This document shows, piece after piece, positions 33,790-48,800 of a DNA stretch of 64,000 nt. This DNA comes from Nonlabens sp. YIK11. GTDB lineage: Bacteria; Bacteroidota; Bacteroidia; Flavobacteriales; Flavobacteriaceae. Under the pieces are notes generated by a model, which was given only the letters and a program-made list of their open reading frames with translations, ran no database searches and was not told the DNA's origin. The stretch is from contig NZ_LBMJ01000001.1 of NCBI RefSeq assembly GCF_001413925.1, positions 3,140,001 to 3,204,000 of the forward strand, in the 5' to 3' direction. A program made the position numbers and the translations under genes. The number at the start of each line of letters is the position of its first letter. Position 1 is the stretch's first letter.

Positions 33790-33819
33790 AATCGGGCGCT
33801 TTGGGATTTGCGCCCGATT
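33790..33819 (-). promoter_or_regulatory. Intra-operon hairpin between giant gene and porP
   Basis: AATCGGGCGC (33790-33799) pairs perfectly with GCGCCCGATT (33810-33819) over a 10-base loop. On the minus strand it is followed by ATTTTAAAA. It lies 3 bases after the giant-gene stop and 18 before the PorP-like ATG. It could be a partial terminator or a processing/stability element that sets the ratio of the two proteins. Role is inferred only. Confidence 0.6.
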
Positions 33820-33822
33820 CAT

Positions 33823-36800
33823 TTATCTATTTATGTATAAGTAGCCTGCTAGGTCAATCGTCTGGTTATTGTCATTGACATAACTAATCACATAGTAATA
33901 GGTTCCTACTGGAAGTAAATCACCTTGTGCGACGTTAGCCCTACCTTCTGAAATACCTCTGAAGACATTGTTACGGTTGTCATAGCCGTCCACATTAAAC
34001 ACTTCAACTCCCCAACGGTTATAGATTTTGACATTGTTCTCAAAGTTTTCAATACCTCTTATGAATAAGAAGTCATTGTCACCATCATCATTAGGCGTCA
34101 ACACATTGAAAATTTCAATATCCCTTAAGTCTGCATCTAGATAATCTGGTGTGCCATCTGCATCATTGTCATCGTCAAGGAAGTTTCCATTGCCATTTCC
34201 ATCCTCAATAGCTGTTAGTATTCCATCACCATCATCATCGATATCACGATAGTCTGGCTCGTCATCACCATCTGTATTATTCAGATCATCTTCAGGTGAG
34301 TCAACTACAACAGAACCATTAGGATCTCCATAACCACTGTTATCACCATCAAATGCGTCATCAAGACCATCGCCGTCTACGTCGTTTCCAGATGGAAGGA
34401 TATCTGCTACACCATCGTTATCAAAATCAAATCCTTCAATGAAATCTGGAATACCATCATCATCAGAATCATCATCTAAATAATCTGGCAATCCATCGTC
34501 GTCAAAGTCAACCGGATCGATTCCTTCGCCGCTACCTGGAGTTTCTTCATAGGCATCGTCAAGTCCATTGCCGTCACTATCAACGCCAGACGGAGCAATA
34601 TAATCACCTGTTGATTGTCCCTCTACATTATCTGGAATTCCATCATTATCACTATCCTGATCAAAAGAATCAATAATACCGTCCATATCAGAATCTACAT
34701 CACCTTCAATCGAGTCCAGTATACCGTCATTATCATCATCTAGGTCTGCTGTATCTGGAATACCATCGCCATCTGTGTCGATAGGGCTCTCACGATAGTC
34801 TACCTCTGGGGTTGTTGGCTCATCATCATTGTTCGTATCTGACGCACCTCCATCCAAGTCACCATTCGTGTCTCCATAAGGATCGGTTGGGTCTGGAGTC
34901 TCGTACTGGTCATCCAATCCGTTGCCATCGCTGTCTAATCCACTTGGTGGGGTATCATAAGCTTCCTCATTATCTGGAGTACCATCGTTATCACTATCTA
35001 GATCGCTCGCATCTGGAGTACCGTCGTTGTCCGTATCAACTCCTGCGCCTAGTGGGGCAGCGTCGTACACATCATCAACTCCATTACCATCGGCGTCTAC
35101 ACCACTTGGGGCTACATAGTCATCCGTTGGCTGTGCCTCTACGTTATCTGGAATACCATCACCATCACTGTCGATGTCTAGACTGTCTGGAATACCATCG
35201 CCATCACTGTCTCCTGCTGGCTCATCCGTATCCAGTATTCCATCATTATCATCATCTAGGTCTGCTGTATCTGGAACACCATCGCCATCTGTGTCGATAG
35301 GGCTCTCACGATAGTCTACCTCTGGGGTTGTTGGCTCATCATCATTGTTCGTATCTGACGCTCCTCCATCCAAGTTACCATTCGTGTCTCCATAAGGATC
35401 GGTTGGGTCTGGAGTCTCGTACTGGTCATCCAATCCGTTGCCATCGCTGTCTAATCCACTTGGTGGGGTATCATAAGCTTCCTCATTATCTGGAGTACCA
35501 TCACCATCACTATCTAGATCGCTCGCATCTGGAGTACCGTCGTTGTCCGTATCAACTCCTGCGCCTAGTGGGGCAGCGTCGTACACATCATCAACTCCAT
35601 TACCATCGGCGTCTACACCACTTGGGGCTACATAGTCATCCGTTGGCTGTGCCTCTACGTTATCTGGAATACCATCACCATCACTGTCGATGTCTAGACT
35701 GTCTGGAATACCATCACCATCACTGTCTCCTGCCGGCTCATCCGTATCCAGTATTCCATCATTATCATCATCTAGGTCTACATCATCAGGGATTCCATCG
35801 TTGTCATTATCATTTGCAATCAAATAACCATCAGATAATGTCTGCACTGTCACTCCGGCAGCTACCGTGATCGATTCAGGGTCTGATCCAGTAGTGCTCA
35901 GGTTGAAGCCTGCACCACCGTTCGGAAGCGTGGTCTCGTCCACATCGACCGTATAGTCGCCTGCAGCTACATCTGCCGTCCAGTTGCCGTCAGCGCCTAC
36001 CGTTACCGGTGTCACCGTTCCGTTCGCATCCGTCAGGTTCACCACGGTTCCCGCTGGGAACAAGGTGTCGATCGCCGCATCATAGGTGCCGTCACCATCC
36101 ACATCGTTGAAGACGAAGCCGGTGATCGTTCCAGTGGCCTGGTAACCATCTGCCGTCGTATCCACTGTCGCTCCGGCAGCTACCGTGATCGATTCAGGAT
36201 CCGATCCAGTAGTGCTCAGGTTGAAGCCTGCGCCACCGTTCGGAAGCGTGGTCTCGTCCACATCCACCGTATAGTCGCCTGCAGCTACATCTGCCGTCCA
36301 GTTGCCGTCAGCGCCTACCGTTACCGGTGTCACCGTTCCGTTCGCATCCGTCAGGTTCACCACGGTCCCCGCTGGGAACAAGGTGTCGATCGCCGCATCA
36401 TAGGTGCCGTCACCATCCACATCGTTGAAGACGAAGCCGGTGATCGTTCCAGTGGCCTGGTAACCATCTGCCGTCGTATCCACTGTCGCTCCGGCAGCTA
36501 CCGTGATCGATTCAGGATCCGATCCAGTAGTGCTCAGGTTGAAGCCTGCACCACCGTTCGGAAGCGTGGTCTCGTCCACATCGACCGTATAGTCGCCTGC
36601 AGCCACATCTGCCGTCCAGTTGCCGTCAGCGCCTACCGTTACCGGTATCTCCGTTCCGTTGGCATCCGTCAGGTTCACCACGGTTCCCGCAGGGAACAAG
36701 GTGTCGATTGCCGCATCATAGGTGCCGTCACCATCCACATCATTGAAGACGAAGCCGGTGATTGTTCCAGTGGCCTGGTAACCATCTGCCGTAGTCTCCA

Positions 36801-39800
36801 CCGTCGCTCCAGCAGCTACCGTGATCGATTCAGGGTCTGATCCAGTAGTGCTCAGGTTGAAGCCTGCACCACCGTTCGGAAGTGTGGTCTCGTCCACGTC
36901 TACCGTATAGTCGCCTGCAGCTACATCTGCCGTCCAGTTGCCGTCAGCGCCTACCGTTACCGGTGTCACCGTTCCGTTGGCGTCCGTCAGGTTCACTACG
37001 GTTCCCGCTGGGAACAAGGTGTCGATCGACGCATCATAGGTGCCGTCACCATCCACATCATTGAAGACGAAGCCGGTGATCGTTCCAGTGGCCTGGTAAC
37101 CATCTGCCGTGGTTGAATTAACCCTACCGAATTCAGAAATTACTGTTTCAGGATCAGATCCTGTGGTAGTTAAAACGTAACCTACTCCTGCATTTGGTAA
37201 GGTAGTTTCATCAAGATCAACTGTGTAATTTCCAATGGCAACAACTACTGCCCAATTACCGTCGGCATTGACATCTACAGTAGTTACGATTCCATCGTTA
37301 TCTGTCACATTTACTTGAGTTCCTATTGGGAACAAATTATCGACAGAAGCGTCATAAGATCCATCACCATCTACATCTTCAAAGACGAATCCTGTGATTG
37401 TACCTAATGCTTCTCTGTAATCAACTTCAACCGTTGCAGGGAAATCATCATTATTGGTATCTGCAGCTCCATTGTCCAAGTTACCATTAGGATCGCCGTA
37501 AGGATCAGTCGCATCAACAGTTTCGTAGGCATCATCAAGTCCATTATTATTTGAATCTCCTAAGGCTACTTGTCCATCAAACGCCTCATCATTGTCGGAA
37601 TCTCCATCATTATCAGAATCATTATCTAGATAATCAGGCACATCTAACCCATCTGAATTTATTGGTGTAATTCCTTCTTCAGCTCCTAGCCCAGACTGGT
37701 ATACATCGTCCAACCCATTGTTGTCTGCATCTATTCCTGATGGTGCATTGTAATCATCAGTCGATTGTGCTTCTACGTTATCTGAGATACCGTCATTATC
37801 AGAATCAAGATCAAATGAATCGATTATACCATCGTTATCTGTGTCTAAAGTACCTTCAACACTATCCAGTATACCGTCATTGTCATCATCTAGATCGTCA
37901 ACATCTGGAATACCATCACGATCATTGTCTGGAAGGTCCAGATAATCAGGAATACCATCATTATCAGAATCATCATCAGCATAATCATTGTTGTTGTTCA
38001 AATCTTCATCCACGGTAGGTATGCCGTCATTGTCGTCATCCACATCTCTAAAATCAAGATTATTCAATGGTCCACCAGTGGCTGCGTCACGATCATTATC
38101 ATTGAGGTCATTCACTGGATTTGTAACCACTTGTAATCCATTAGGATCACCATATCCATTGGTATCGCCGTCAAATGAATCGTCCAATCCATCTTGATCT
38201 ATGTCCGCTTCCGCGAAAGCGATATCACTAACACCATCGCTATTGAAGTCAAAGGCTTCTATAAAGTCAAACACACCATCGTTGTCAGAATCGATATCTG
38301 TATAGTCTGGATTACCGTCACCATCTTCATTATTAGGTGTGAGTCCTTCACCATTTCCAGGTGCCGACTCATAATTATCATCTAGACCGTTTCCATCTGC
38401 ATCGTTACCACTAGGTGCGATGTATCCCGTTGTAGATTGAGCCTCTACATTATCTGGGATACCGTCACCATCGGTGTCTTGGTCAAATGCATCGATAATA
38501 CCATCGTTGTCAAAGTCACCGGTACCTTCAACGATATCCAGAATACCATCGTTATCATCATCGATGTCAATACCATCACCTATACCATCCTGATCATTGT
38601 CGTTGAAGTCAAGATAGTCTGGTACACCATCACCATCTGCATCTCCTGGATCGACAGTGTTAGGATCGCCATCAAGATCTGGATTCTCATCAAATGTCAG
38701 TAAACCGTCATTGTCATCATCTGTATCACGATAATCTAGATCATCAGTACCGTCAGAATTATTCAGATCAAGTAAAGGATCATTTTCAACAACGATACCA
38801 TTAGGATCGAAGTAACCTGTGGTGTCACCATCAAATGCATCGTCAATACCGTCGTTGTCTATATCCGCTTCCGCGAAAGCGATATCAGGAAGACCATCAT
38901 TGTTGTAATCAAATGCTTCTATGAAATCGTCCACGTTGTCATTGTCTGAATCCACGTCGAGATAATCGGGATTACCGTCACCGTCAGTATTAACCGGTGT
39001 AATGCCTTCACCAGCGCCAGGTGTACTCTCATAAACATCGTCAAGTCCATTACTGTCTGAGTCAATACCTATCGGGAAAATATATCCAGTTGTGGTCTGT
39101 GCCTCAATATTGTCTGGTATCCCATCATTGTCAGAGTCCTGATCAAATCGATCGATGATGCCATCATTATCAAAGTCACCATCACCTTCAACACTATCAA
39201 GGATTCCATCATTATCATCATCAAGATCAAGATTGTCTGGTATACCATCGCCGTCATTATCTGCATTGTCTGGATCTAGATAATCTGGTATTCCATCACC
39301 GTCAGCGTCATTTGCATCATTTGCTAATCCATCACCGTTAGGGTCGTTGGATTCATCAATGGATGCGATGCCGTCGTTATCATCATCTGTATCCCTAAAA
39401 TCTAAATCATCTGCACCATCGGTATTTACTAAATCATCCAATGGATTAGATACCACTTGACTTCCGTTAGGATCTCCATATCCAGTGTTATCACCATCAA
39501 AGGAATCGTCAAGTCCATCTTGATCCACATCACTACCGGAAGGAACGATGTCTGGTATACCATTAGAATCAAAATCAAATGCCTCAGTAGCGTCAACAAT
39601 ACCATCAACATCACTATCAATATCGATATAATCGGCAATGAGATCCATATCAGTATCTACCGTCATCAAACCTTCACCAGAACCTGGTGTAGTTTCATAA
39701 GCATCGTCAAGACCATTGTTATCAGTATCAATTCCCAATGGAGCAAAGTATCCTGTTGTCGATTGTGCTTCAACATTATCTGGAATTCCATCTCCATCGG

Positions 39801-42800
39801 AGTCCTGATCCAAAGAATTAATGATTCCGTCAAGATCCGTGTCCACGGTCCCTTCTACAACGTCAAGAATACCATCATTGTCATCGTCAATATCAACGCT
39901 ATCCAATATTCCATCGCCATCACTGTCAACGACATCAGGATCTAAATAGTTAGGTATTCCATTTGCATCGCTGTCAATCGCATCATCAGGATTACCATCA
40001 CCGTTAGGATCTGCATCTTCATTGACAGTCAAGAATCCATCGCCGTCGTCATCGGTGTCCAGGTAGTCCGGTGTACCGTCTCCATCGGTGTCCTGGTTGG
40101 TAGGGTCCGTGTCCCCATCGTAGTCCTCCAGGGCCGTGTCCACGCCATCGCCGTCATCATCGGTGTCCAGGTAGTCCGGTGTACCATCGCCGTCCGTATC
40201 GTCATTGGTAGGGTCTCCATCGGCATCCACGTCCTCCGCAAGGGTAGGTACGTTGTCGCCATCATCGTCCGTATCACGGTAGTCCGGCTCGTCCGCGCCG
40301 TCCGTGTTGTTCAGCTCGACGCCAGGTGCCGCGTCCACTACATTACCGCTAGGGTCCGTGTAGGCCGCGTTCGGGTCCGTATCGAAGTTGTCATCGATCC
40401 CGTCACCGTCCTGGTCGCTGCCTGCCGGTAGGGTGTCCGCCACTCCGTCACTGTTCACGTCGAAGCCTTCCGTCGCATCCGGTACGCCGTCGTTGTCACT
40501 GTCCGTGTCAAGGTAGTCCGGCTGGTCCGCGCCATCCGTGTTCTCCGGGCTGATGCCCTCGCCGGATCCAGGTGTGTTCTCATACGCATCGTCAAGCCCG
40601 TTGCCGTCAGCGTCAACGCCGTCAGGCGCCGTATAGCCCGAAGTGGTCTGGCCCTCCACGTTGTCCGGGATCCCATCGCCATCGGCGTCCTGATCCTGGA
40701 AGTTCGGGATGCCATCACCGTCACTGTCCGTAGGGTCCGTATATGGGTTGTCGTCACCATCAAGGTTAGCGTCCTCCACGCTGTCCAGGATACCGTCGTT
40801 GTCGTCATCCAGGTCGGCGCTGTCCGGTACCCCATCACCATCCAGATCATCCACGTCAAGATAGTCCGGCGTGCCGTCCAAATCGCTATCCAGTGCATCC
40901 GACGGATCGTTGTCCCCATTGGGGTCAGCGTTCTCATCTGCCGTGGCCAGTCCATCGCCGTCATCGTCCGTGTCCAGATAGTCCGGTCCTTCCGTTCCAT
41001 CGGTGTCCTGGGTAGCGCCCGTGTTGGGGTTGCCGTCACCGTCCGGGTTCGGGTTCTCGAATACGGTATCCACACCATCGCCGTCATCGTCCGTGTCCAG
41101 ATAGTCGGGAACGGTATCGGTGTCGGTGTCCTGGGTAGCTCCCGTAGCCGGGTTCCCATCACCGTCCGGGTTCGGGTTCTCATATTGGGTATCCACCCCA
41201 TCGCCGTCGTCATCGGTGTCCAGGTAGTCCGGTGTACCGTCTCCATCGGTGTCCTGGTTGGTAGGGTCCGTGTCCCCATCGTAGTCCTCCAGGGCCGTGT
41301 CCACGCCATCGCCGTCATCATCGGTGTCCAGGTAGTCCGGTGTACCATCGCCGTCCGTATCGTCATTGGTAGGGTCTCCATCGGCATCCACGTCCTCCGC
41401 AAGGGTAGGTACGTTGTCGCCATCATCGTCCGTATCACGGTAGTCCGGCTCGTCCGCGCCGTCCGTGTTGTTCAGCTCGACGCCAGGTGCCGCGTCCACT
41501 ACATTACCGCTAGGGTCCGTGTAGGCCGCGTTCGGGTCCGTATCGAAGTTGTCATCGATCCCGTCACCGTCCTGGTCGCTGCCTGCCGGTAGGGTGTCCG
41601 CCACTCCGTCACTGTTCACGTCGAAGCCTTCCGTCGCATCCGGTACGCCGTCGTTGTCACTGTCCGTGTCAAGGTAGTCCGGCTGGTCCGCGCCATCCGT
41701 GTTCTCCGGGCTGATGCCCTCGCCGGATCCAGGTGTGTTCTCATACGCATCGTCAAGCCCGTTGCCGTCAGCGTCAACGCCGTCAGGCGCCGTATAGCCC
41801 GAAGTGGTCTGGCCCTCCACGTTGTCCGGGATCCCATCGCCATCGGCGTCCTGATCCTGGAAGTTCGGGATGCCATCACCGTCACTGTCCGTAGGGTCCG
41901 TATATGGGTTGTCGTCACCATCAAGGTTAGCGTCCTCCACGCTGTCCAGGATACCGTCGTTGTCGTCATCCAGGTCGGCGCTGTCCGGTACCCCATCACC
42001 ATCCAGATCGTCCACGTCAAGATAGTCCGGCGTGCCGTCCAAATCGCTATCCAGTGCATCCGACGGATCGTTGTCCCCATTGGGGTCAGCGTTCTCATCT
42101 GCCGTGGCCAGTCCATCGCCGTCATCGTCCGTGTCCAGATAGTCCGGTCCTTCCGTTCCATCGGTGTCCTGGGTAGCGCCCGTGTTGGGGTTGCCGTCAC
42201 CGTCCGGGTTCGGGTTCTCGAATACGGTATCCACACCATCGCCGTCATCGTCCGTGTCCAGATAGTCGGGAACGGTATCGGTGTCGGTGTCCTGGGTAGC
42301 TCCCGTAGCCGGGTTCCCATCACCGTCCGGGTTCGGGTTCTCATATTGGGTATCCACCCCATCGCCGTCGTCATCGGTATCCAGGTAGTCCGGTGTACCG
42401 TCTCCATCGGTGTCCTGGTTGGTAGGGTCCGTGTCCCCATCGTAGTCCTCCAGGGCCGTGTCCACGCCATCACCATCATCATCGGTGTCCAGGTAGTCCG
42501 GTGTACCATCGCCGTCCGTATCGTCATTGGTAGGGTCTCCATCGGCATCCACGTCCTCCGCAAGGGTAGGTACGTTGTCGCCATCATCGTCCGTATCACG
42601 GTAGTCCGGCTCGTCCGCGCCGTCCGTGTTGTTCAGCTCGACGCCAGGTGCCGCGTCCACTACATTACCGCTAGGGTCCGTGTAGGCCGCGTTCGGGTCC
42701 GTATCGAAGTTGTCATCGATCCCGTCACCGTCCTGGTCGCTGCCTGCCGGTAGGGTGTCCGCCACTCCGTCACTGTTCACGTCGAAGCCTTCCGTGGCAT

Positions 42801-45800
42801 CCGGTACGCCGTCGTTGTCACTGTCCGTGTCAAGGTAGTCCGGCTGGTCCGCGCCATCCGTGTTCTCCGGGCTGATGCCCTCGCCGGATCCAGGTGTGTT
42901 CTCATACGCATCGTCAAGCCCGTTGCCGTCAGCGTCAACGCCGTCAGGCGCCGTATAGCCCGAAGTGGTCTGGCCCTCCACGTTGTCCGGGATCCCATCG
43001 CCATCGGCGTCCTGATCCTGGAAGTTCGGGATGCCATCACCGTCACTGTCCGTAGGGTCCGTATATGGGTTGTCGTCACCATCAAGGTTAGCGTCCTCCA
43101 CGCTGTCCAGGATACCGTCGTTGTCGTCATCCAGGTCGGCGCTGTCCGGTACCCCATCACCATCCAGATCATCCACGTCAAGATAGTCCGGCGTGCCGTC
43201 CAAATCGCTATCCAGTGCATCCGACGGATCGTTGTCCCCATTGGGGTCAGCGTTCTCATCTGCCGTGGCCAGTCCATCGCCGTCATCGTCCGTGTCCAGA
43301 TAGTCCGGTCCTTCCGTTCCATCGGTGTCCTGGGTAGCGCCCGTGTTGGGGTTGCCGTCACCGTCCGGGTTCGGGTTCTCGAATACGGTATCCACACCAT
43401 CGCCGTCATCGTCCGTGTCCAGATAGTCGGGAACGGTATCGGTGTCGGTGTCCTGGGTAGCTCCCGTAGCCGGGTTCCCATCACCGTCCGGGTTCGGGTT
43501 CTCATATTGGGTATCCACCCCATCGCCGTCGTCATCGGTATCCAGGTAGTCCGGTGTACCGTCTCCATCGGTGTCCTGGTTGGTAGGGTCCGTGTCCCCA
43601 TCGTAGTCCTCCAGGGCCGTGTCCACGCCATCGCCGTCATCATCGGTGTCCAGGTAGTCCGGTGTACCATCGCCGTCCGTATCGTCATTGGTGGGGTCTC
43701 CATCGGCATCCACGTCCTCCGCAAGGGTAGGTACGTTGTCGCCATCATCGTCCGTATCACGGTAGTCCGGCTCGTCCGCGCCGTCCGTGTTGTTCAGCTC
43801 GACGCCAGGTGCCGCGTCCACTACATTACCGCTAGGGTCCGTGTAGGCCGCGTTCGGGTCCGTATCGAAGTTGTCATCGATCCCGTCACCGTCCTGGTCG
43901 CTGCCTGCCGGTAGGGTGTCCGCCACTCCGTCACTGTTCACGTCGAAGCCTTCCGTCGCATCCGGTACGCCGTCGTTGTCACTGTCCGTGTCAAGGTAGT
44001 CCGGCTGGTCCGCGCCATCCGTGTTCTCCGGGCTGATGCCCTCGCCGGATCCAGGTGTGTTCTCATACGCATCGTCAAGCCCGTTGCCGTCAGCGTCAAC
44101 GCCGTCAGGCGCCGTATAGCCCGAAGTGGTCTGGCCCTCCACGTTGTCCGGGATCCCATCGCCATCGGCGTCCTGATCCTGGAAGTTCGGGATGCCATCA
44201 CCGTCACTGTCCGTAGGGTCCGTATATGGGTTGTCGTCACCATCAAGGTTAGCGTCCTCCACGCTGTCCAGGATACCGTCGTTGTCGTCATCCAGGTCGG
44301 CGCTGTCCGGTACCCCATCACCATCCAGATCATCCACGTCAAGATAGTCCGGCGTGCCGTCCAAATCGCTATCCAGTGCATCCGACGGATCGTTGTCCCC
44401 ATTGGGGTCAGCGTTCTCATCTGCCGTGGCCAGTCCATCGCCGTCATCGTCCGTGTCCAGATAGTCCGGTCCTTCCGTTCCATCGGTGTCCTGGGTAGCG
44501 CCCGTGTTGGGGTTGCCGTCACCGTCCGGGTTCGGGTTCTCGAATACGGTATCCACACCATCGCCGTCATCGTCCGTGTCCAGATAGTCGGGAACGGTAT
44601 CGGTGTCGGTGTCCTGGGTAGCTCCCGTAGCCGGGTTCCCATCACCGTCCGGGTTCGGGTTCTCATATTGGGTATCCACCCCATCGCCGTCGTCATCGGT
44701 ATCCAGGTAGTCCGGTGTACCGTCTCCATCGGTGTCCTGGTTGGTAGGGTCCGTGTCCCCATCGTAGTCCTCCAGGGCCGTGTCCACGCCATCACCATCA
44801 TCATCGGTGTCCAGGTAGTCCGGTGTACCATCGCCGTCCGTATCGTCATTGGTAGGGTCTCCATCGGCATCCACGTCCTCCGCAAGGGTAGGTACGTTGT
44901 CGCCATCATCGTCCGTATCACGGTAGTCCGGCTCGTCCGCGCCGTCCGTGTTGTTCAGCTCAACGCCAGGTGCCGCGTCCACTACATTACCGCTAGGGTC
45001 CGTGTAGGCCGCGTTCGGGTCCGTATCGAAGTTGTCGTCGATCCCGTCACCGTCCTGGTCGCTGCCTGCCGGTAGGGTGTCCGCCACTCCGTCACTGTTC
45101 ACGTCGAAGCCTTCCGTCGCATCCGGTACGCCGTCGTTGTCACTGTCCGTGTCAAGGTAGTCCGGCTGGTCCGCGCCATCCGTGTTCTCCGGGCTGATGC
45201 CCTCGCCGGATCCAGGTGTGTTCTCATACGCATCGTCAAGCCCGTTGCCGTCAGCGTCAACGCCGTCAGGCGCCGTATAGCCCGAAGTGGTCTGGCCCTC
45301 CACGTTGTCCGGGATCCCATCGCCATCGGCGTCCTGATCCTGGAAGTTCGGGATGCCATCACCGTCACTGTCCGTAGGGTCCGTATATGGGTTGTCGTCA
45401 CCATCAAGGTTAGCGTCCTCCACGCTGTCCAGGATACCGTCGTTGTCGTCATCCAGGTCGGCGCTGTCCGGTACCCCATCACCATCCAGATCATCCACGT
45501 CAAGATAGTCCGGCGTGCCGTCCAAATCGCTATCCAGTGCATCCGACGGATCGTTGTCCCCATTGGGGTCAGCGTTCTCATCTGCCGTGGCCAGTCCATC
45601 GCCGTCATCGTCCGTGTCCAGATAGTCCGGTCCTTCCGTTCCATCGGTGTCCTGGGTAGCGCCCGTGTTGGGGTTGCCGTCACCGTCCGGGTTCGGGTTC
45701 TCGAATACGGTATCCACCCCATCGCCGTCATCGTCCGTGTCCAGATAGTCGGGAACGGTATCGGTGTCGGTGTCCTGGGTAGCTCCCGTAGCCGGGTTCC

Positions 45801-48800
45801 CATCACCGTCCGGGTTCGGGTTCTCATATTGGGTATCCACCCCATCGCCGTCGTCATCGGTATCCAGGTAGTCCGGTGTACCGTCTCCATCGGTGTCCTG
45901 GTTGGTAGGGTCCGTGTCCCCATCGTAGTCCTCCAGGGCCGTGTCCACGCCATCACCATCATCATCGGTGTCCAGGTAGTCCGGTGTACCATCGCCGTCC
46001 GTATCGTCATTGGTAGGGTCTCCATCGGCATCCACGTCCTCCGCAAGGGTAGGTACGTTGTCGCCATCATCGTCCGTATCACGGTAGTCCGGCTCGTCCG
46101 CGCCGTCCGTGTTGTTCAGCTCGACGCCAGGTGCCGCGTCCACTACATTACCGCTAGGGTCCGTGTAGGCCGCGTTCGGGTCCGTATCGAAGTTGTCATC
46201 GATCCCGTCACCGTCCTGGTCGCTGCCTGCCGGTAGGGTGTCCGCCACTCCGTCACTGTTCACGTCGAAGCCTTCCGTGGCATCCGGTACGCCGTCGTTG
46301 TCACTGTCCGTGTCAAGGTAGTCCGGCTGGTCCGCGCCATCCGTGTTCTCCGGGCTGATGCCCTCGCCGGATCCAGGTGTGTTCTCATACGCATCGTCAA
46401 GCCCGTTGCCGTCAGCGTCAACGCCGTCAGGCGCCGTATAGCCCGAAGTGGTCTGGCCCTCCACGTTGTCCGGGATCCCATCGCCATCGGCGTCCTGATC
46501 CTGGAAGTTCGGGATGCCATCACCGTCACTGTCCGTAGGGTCCGTATATGGGTTGTCGTCACCATCAAGGTTAGCGTCCTCCACGCTGTCCAGGATACCG
46601 TCGTTGTCGTCATCCAGGTCGGCGCTGTCCGGTACCCCATCACCATCCAGATCGTCCACGTCAAGATAGTCCGGCGTGCCGTCCAAATCGCTATCCAGTG
46701 CATCCGACGGATCGTTGTCCCCATTGGGGTCAGCGTTCTCATCTGCCGTGGCCAGTCCATCGCCGTCATCGTCCGTGTCCAGATAGTCCGGTCCTTCCGT
46801 TCCATCGGTGTCCTGGGTAGCGCCCGTGTTGGGGTTGCCGTCACCGTCCGGGTTCGGGTTCTCGAATACGGTATCCACCCCATCGCCGTCATCGTCCGTG
46901 TCCAGATAGTCGGGAACGGTATCGGTGTCGGTGTCCTGGGTAGCTCCCGTAGCCGGGTTCCCATCACCGTCCGGGTTCGGGTTCTCATATTGGGTATCCA
47001 CCCCATCGCCGTCGTCATCGGTATCCAGGTAGTCCGGTGTACCGTCTCCATCGGTGTCCTGGTTGGTAGGGTCCGTGTCCCCATCGTAGTCCTCCAGGGC
47101 CGTGTCCACGCCATCACCATCATCATCGGTGTCCAGGTAGTCCGGTGTACCATCGCCGTCCGTATCGTCATTGGTAGGGTCTCCATCGGCATCCACGTCC
47201 TCCGCAAGGGTAGGTACGTTGTCGCCATCATCGTCCGTATCACGGTAGTCCGGCTCGTCCGCGCCGTCCGTGTTGTTCAGCTCGACGCCAGGTGCCGCGT
47301 CCACTACATTACCGCTAGGGTCCGTGTAGGCCGCGTTCGGGTCCGTATCGAAGTTGTCGTCGATCCCGTCACCGTCCTGGTCGCTGCCTGCCGGTAGGGT
47401 GTCCGCCACTCCGTCACTGTTCACGTCGAAGCCTTCCGTGGCATCCGGTACGCCGTCGTTGTCACTGTCCGTGTCAAGGTAGTCCGGCTGGTCCGCGCCA
47501 TCCGTGTTCTCCGGGCTGATGCCCTCGCCGGATCCAGGTGTGTTCTCATACGCATCGTCAAGCCCGTTGCCGTCAGCGTCAACGCCGTCAGGCGCCGTAT
47601 AGCCCGAAGTGGTCTGGCCCTCCACGTTGTCCGGGATCCCATCGCCATCGGCGTCCTGATCCTGGAAGTTCGGGATGCCATCACCGTCACTGTCCGTAGG
47701 GTCCGTATATGGGTTGTCGTCACCATCAAGGTTAGCGTCCTCCACGCTGTCCAGGATACCGTCGTTGTCGTCATCCAGGTCGGCGCTGTCCGGTACCCCA
47801 TCACCATCCAGATCGTCCACGTCCAGATAGTCCGGCGTGCCGTCCAGGTCGGCATCTTCAGGGTTGTTGTTGTCAATGACTTCAGCATCGGTATCAACGC
47901 CATCGTTGTCATCGTCTGTGTCGCGGTAGTCGGGCTCGTCGGCACCGTCGGTGTTGTTCAGCTCGCCTGCTGGATTTGTGGTCGTTGGGGTACCGTTGGG
48001 GTCTCCATAGCCCGTGGTATCGCCATCGAAGTTGTCGTCCAGGCCGTCCTGGTCGCTATCCACATTCGCGAAAGCGGTATCTGCCACTCCATCATTGTTG
48101 AAGTCCGAGGCCTCGACTACATCTGTGATGCCATCGTTGTCGCTGTCCGTGTCAAGGTAGTCCGGCTGGTCCGAACCATCCGTGTTCTCTGGTGTGATTC
48201 CGCCTGCCGGGTAGGCATCGTCCAAACCGTCGTTGTTGGCATCCACACCGTCCGGTGCCGTATAGCCCACAGTAGGCTGGCCCTCCACGTTGTCCGGGAT
48301 ACCATCGCCATCGGAGTCCTGGTCGAACTGGTTGATGATACCGTCGCCATCCGTATCAAAGCTGTCCACGACGCCATCGCCATTGGCATCATTGGTCGCT
48401 CCTACATCGCTGAAGTTGGGGATGCCATCACCATCAGCATCACCAAAGGGATCGACACCGCCATTCTCCACAGTGTCTAAAATACCATCGTTGTCGTCGT
48501 CCAGGTCAATACTGTCAGTGATACCGTCCAAGTCGCGGTCTCTTGCTTCTCGATAGTCAACTTCAGGAGTTGCTGGATTATTTTGATTAGAGAGATCTGC
48601 GCTACCTCCCGAGTATTGATCATTAGCAGTATAAGCTACACCTGTATTATTGATTGAGTCATATTGATCCAATAATCCATCTCCATCAGAATCATTATTA
48701 TTTGTTGCTAAAGGGATGCCCGACTCTAAATCATCATTAAAACCATCGTTATCGGTGTCTAGGTCTAAATAATCCAATGTGCCATCACCATCGGTATCGA

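Larger units (their letters stand above)
37430..39990 (-). repeat. Diverged TSP3-like modules of about 220 aa
   Basis: Four related modules of roughly 650-670 bp follow one another, each with GIPDNVEAQ(S/T)[37 protein letters not shown] and [16 protein letters not shown]. They are clearly the ancestors or relatives of the 387-aa unit but are only moderately similar and use A/T-rich codons. Two carry the dispersed palindrome at the same place (38206, 38866). Confidence 0.75.

Noticed and set aside
34812..35870. Plus-strand His/Leu-rich frames of 162 and 180 residues
   Set aside because: Antisense shadow of the 516-bp TSP3 copies; low-complexity content with no family features.
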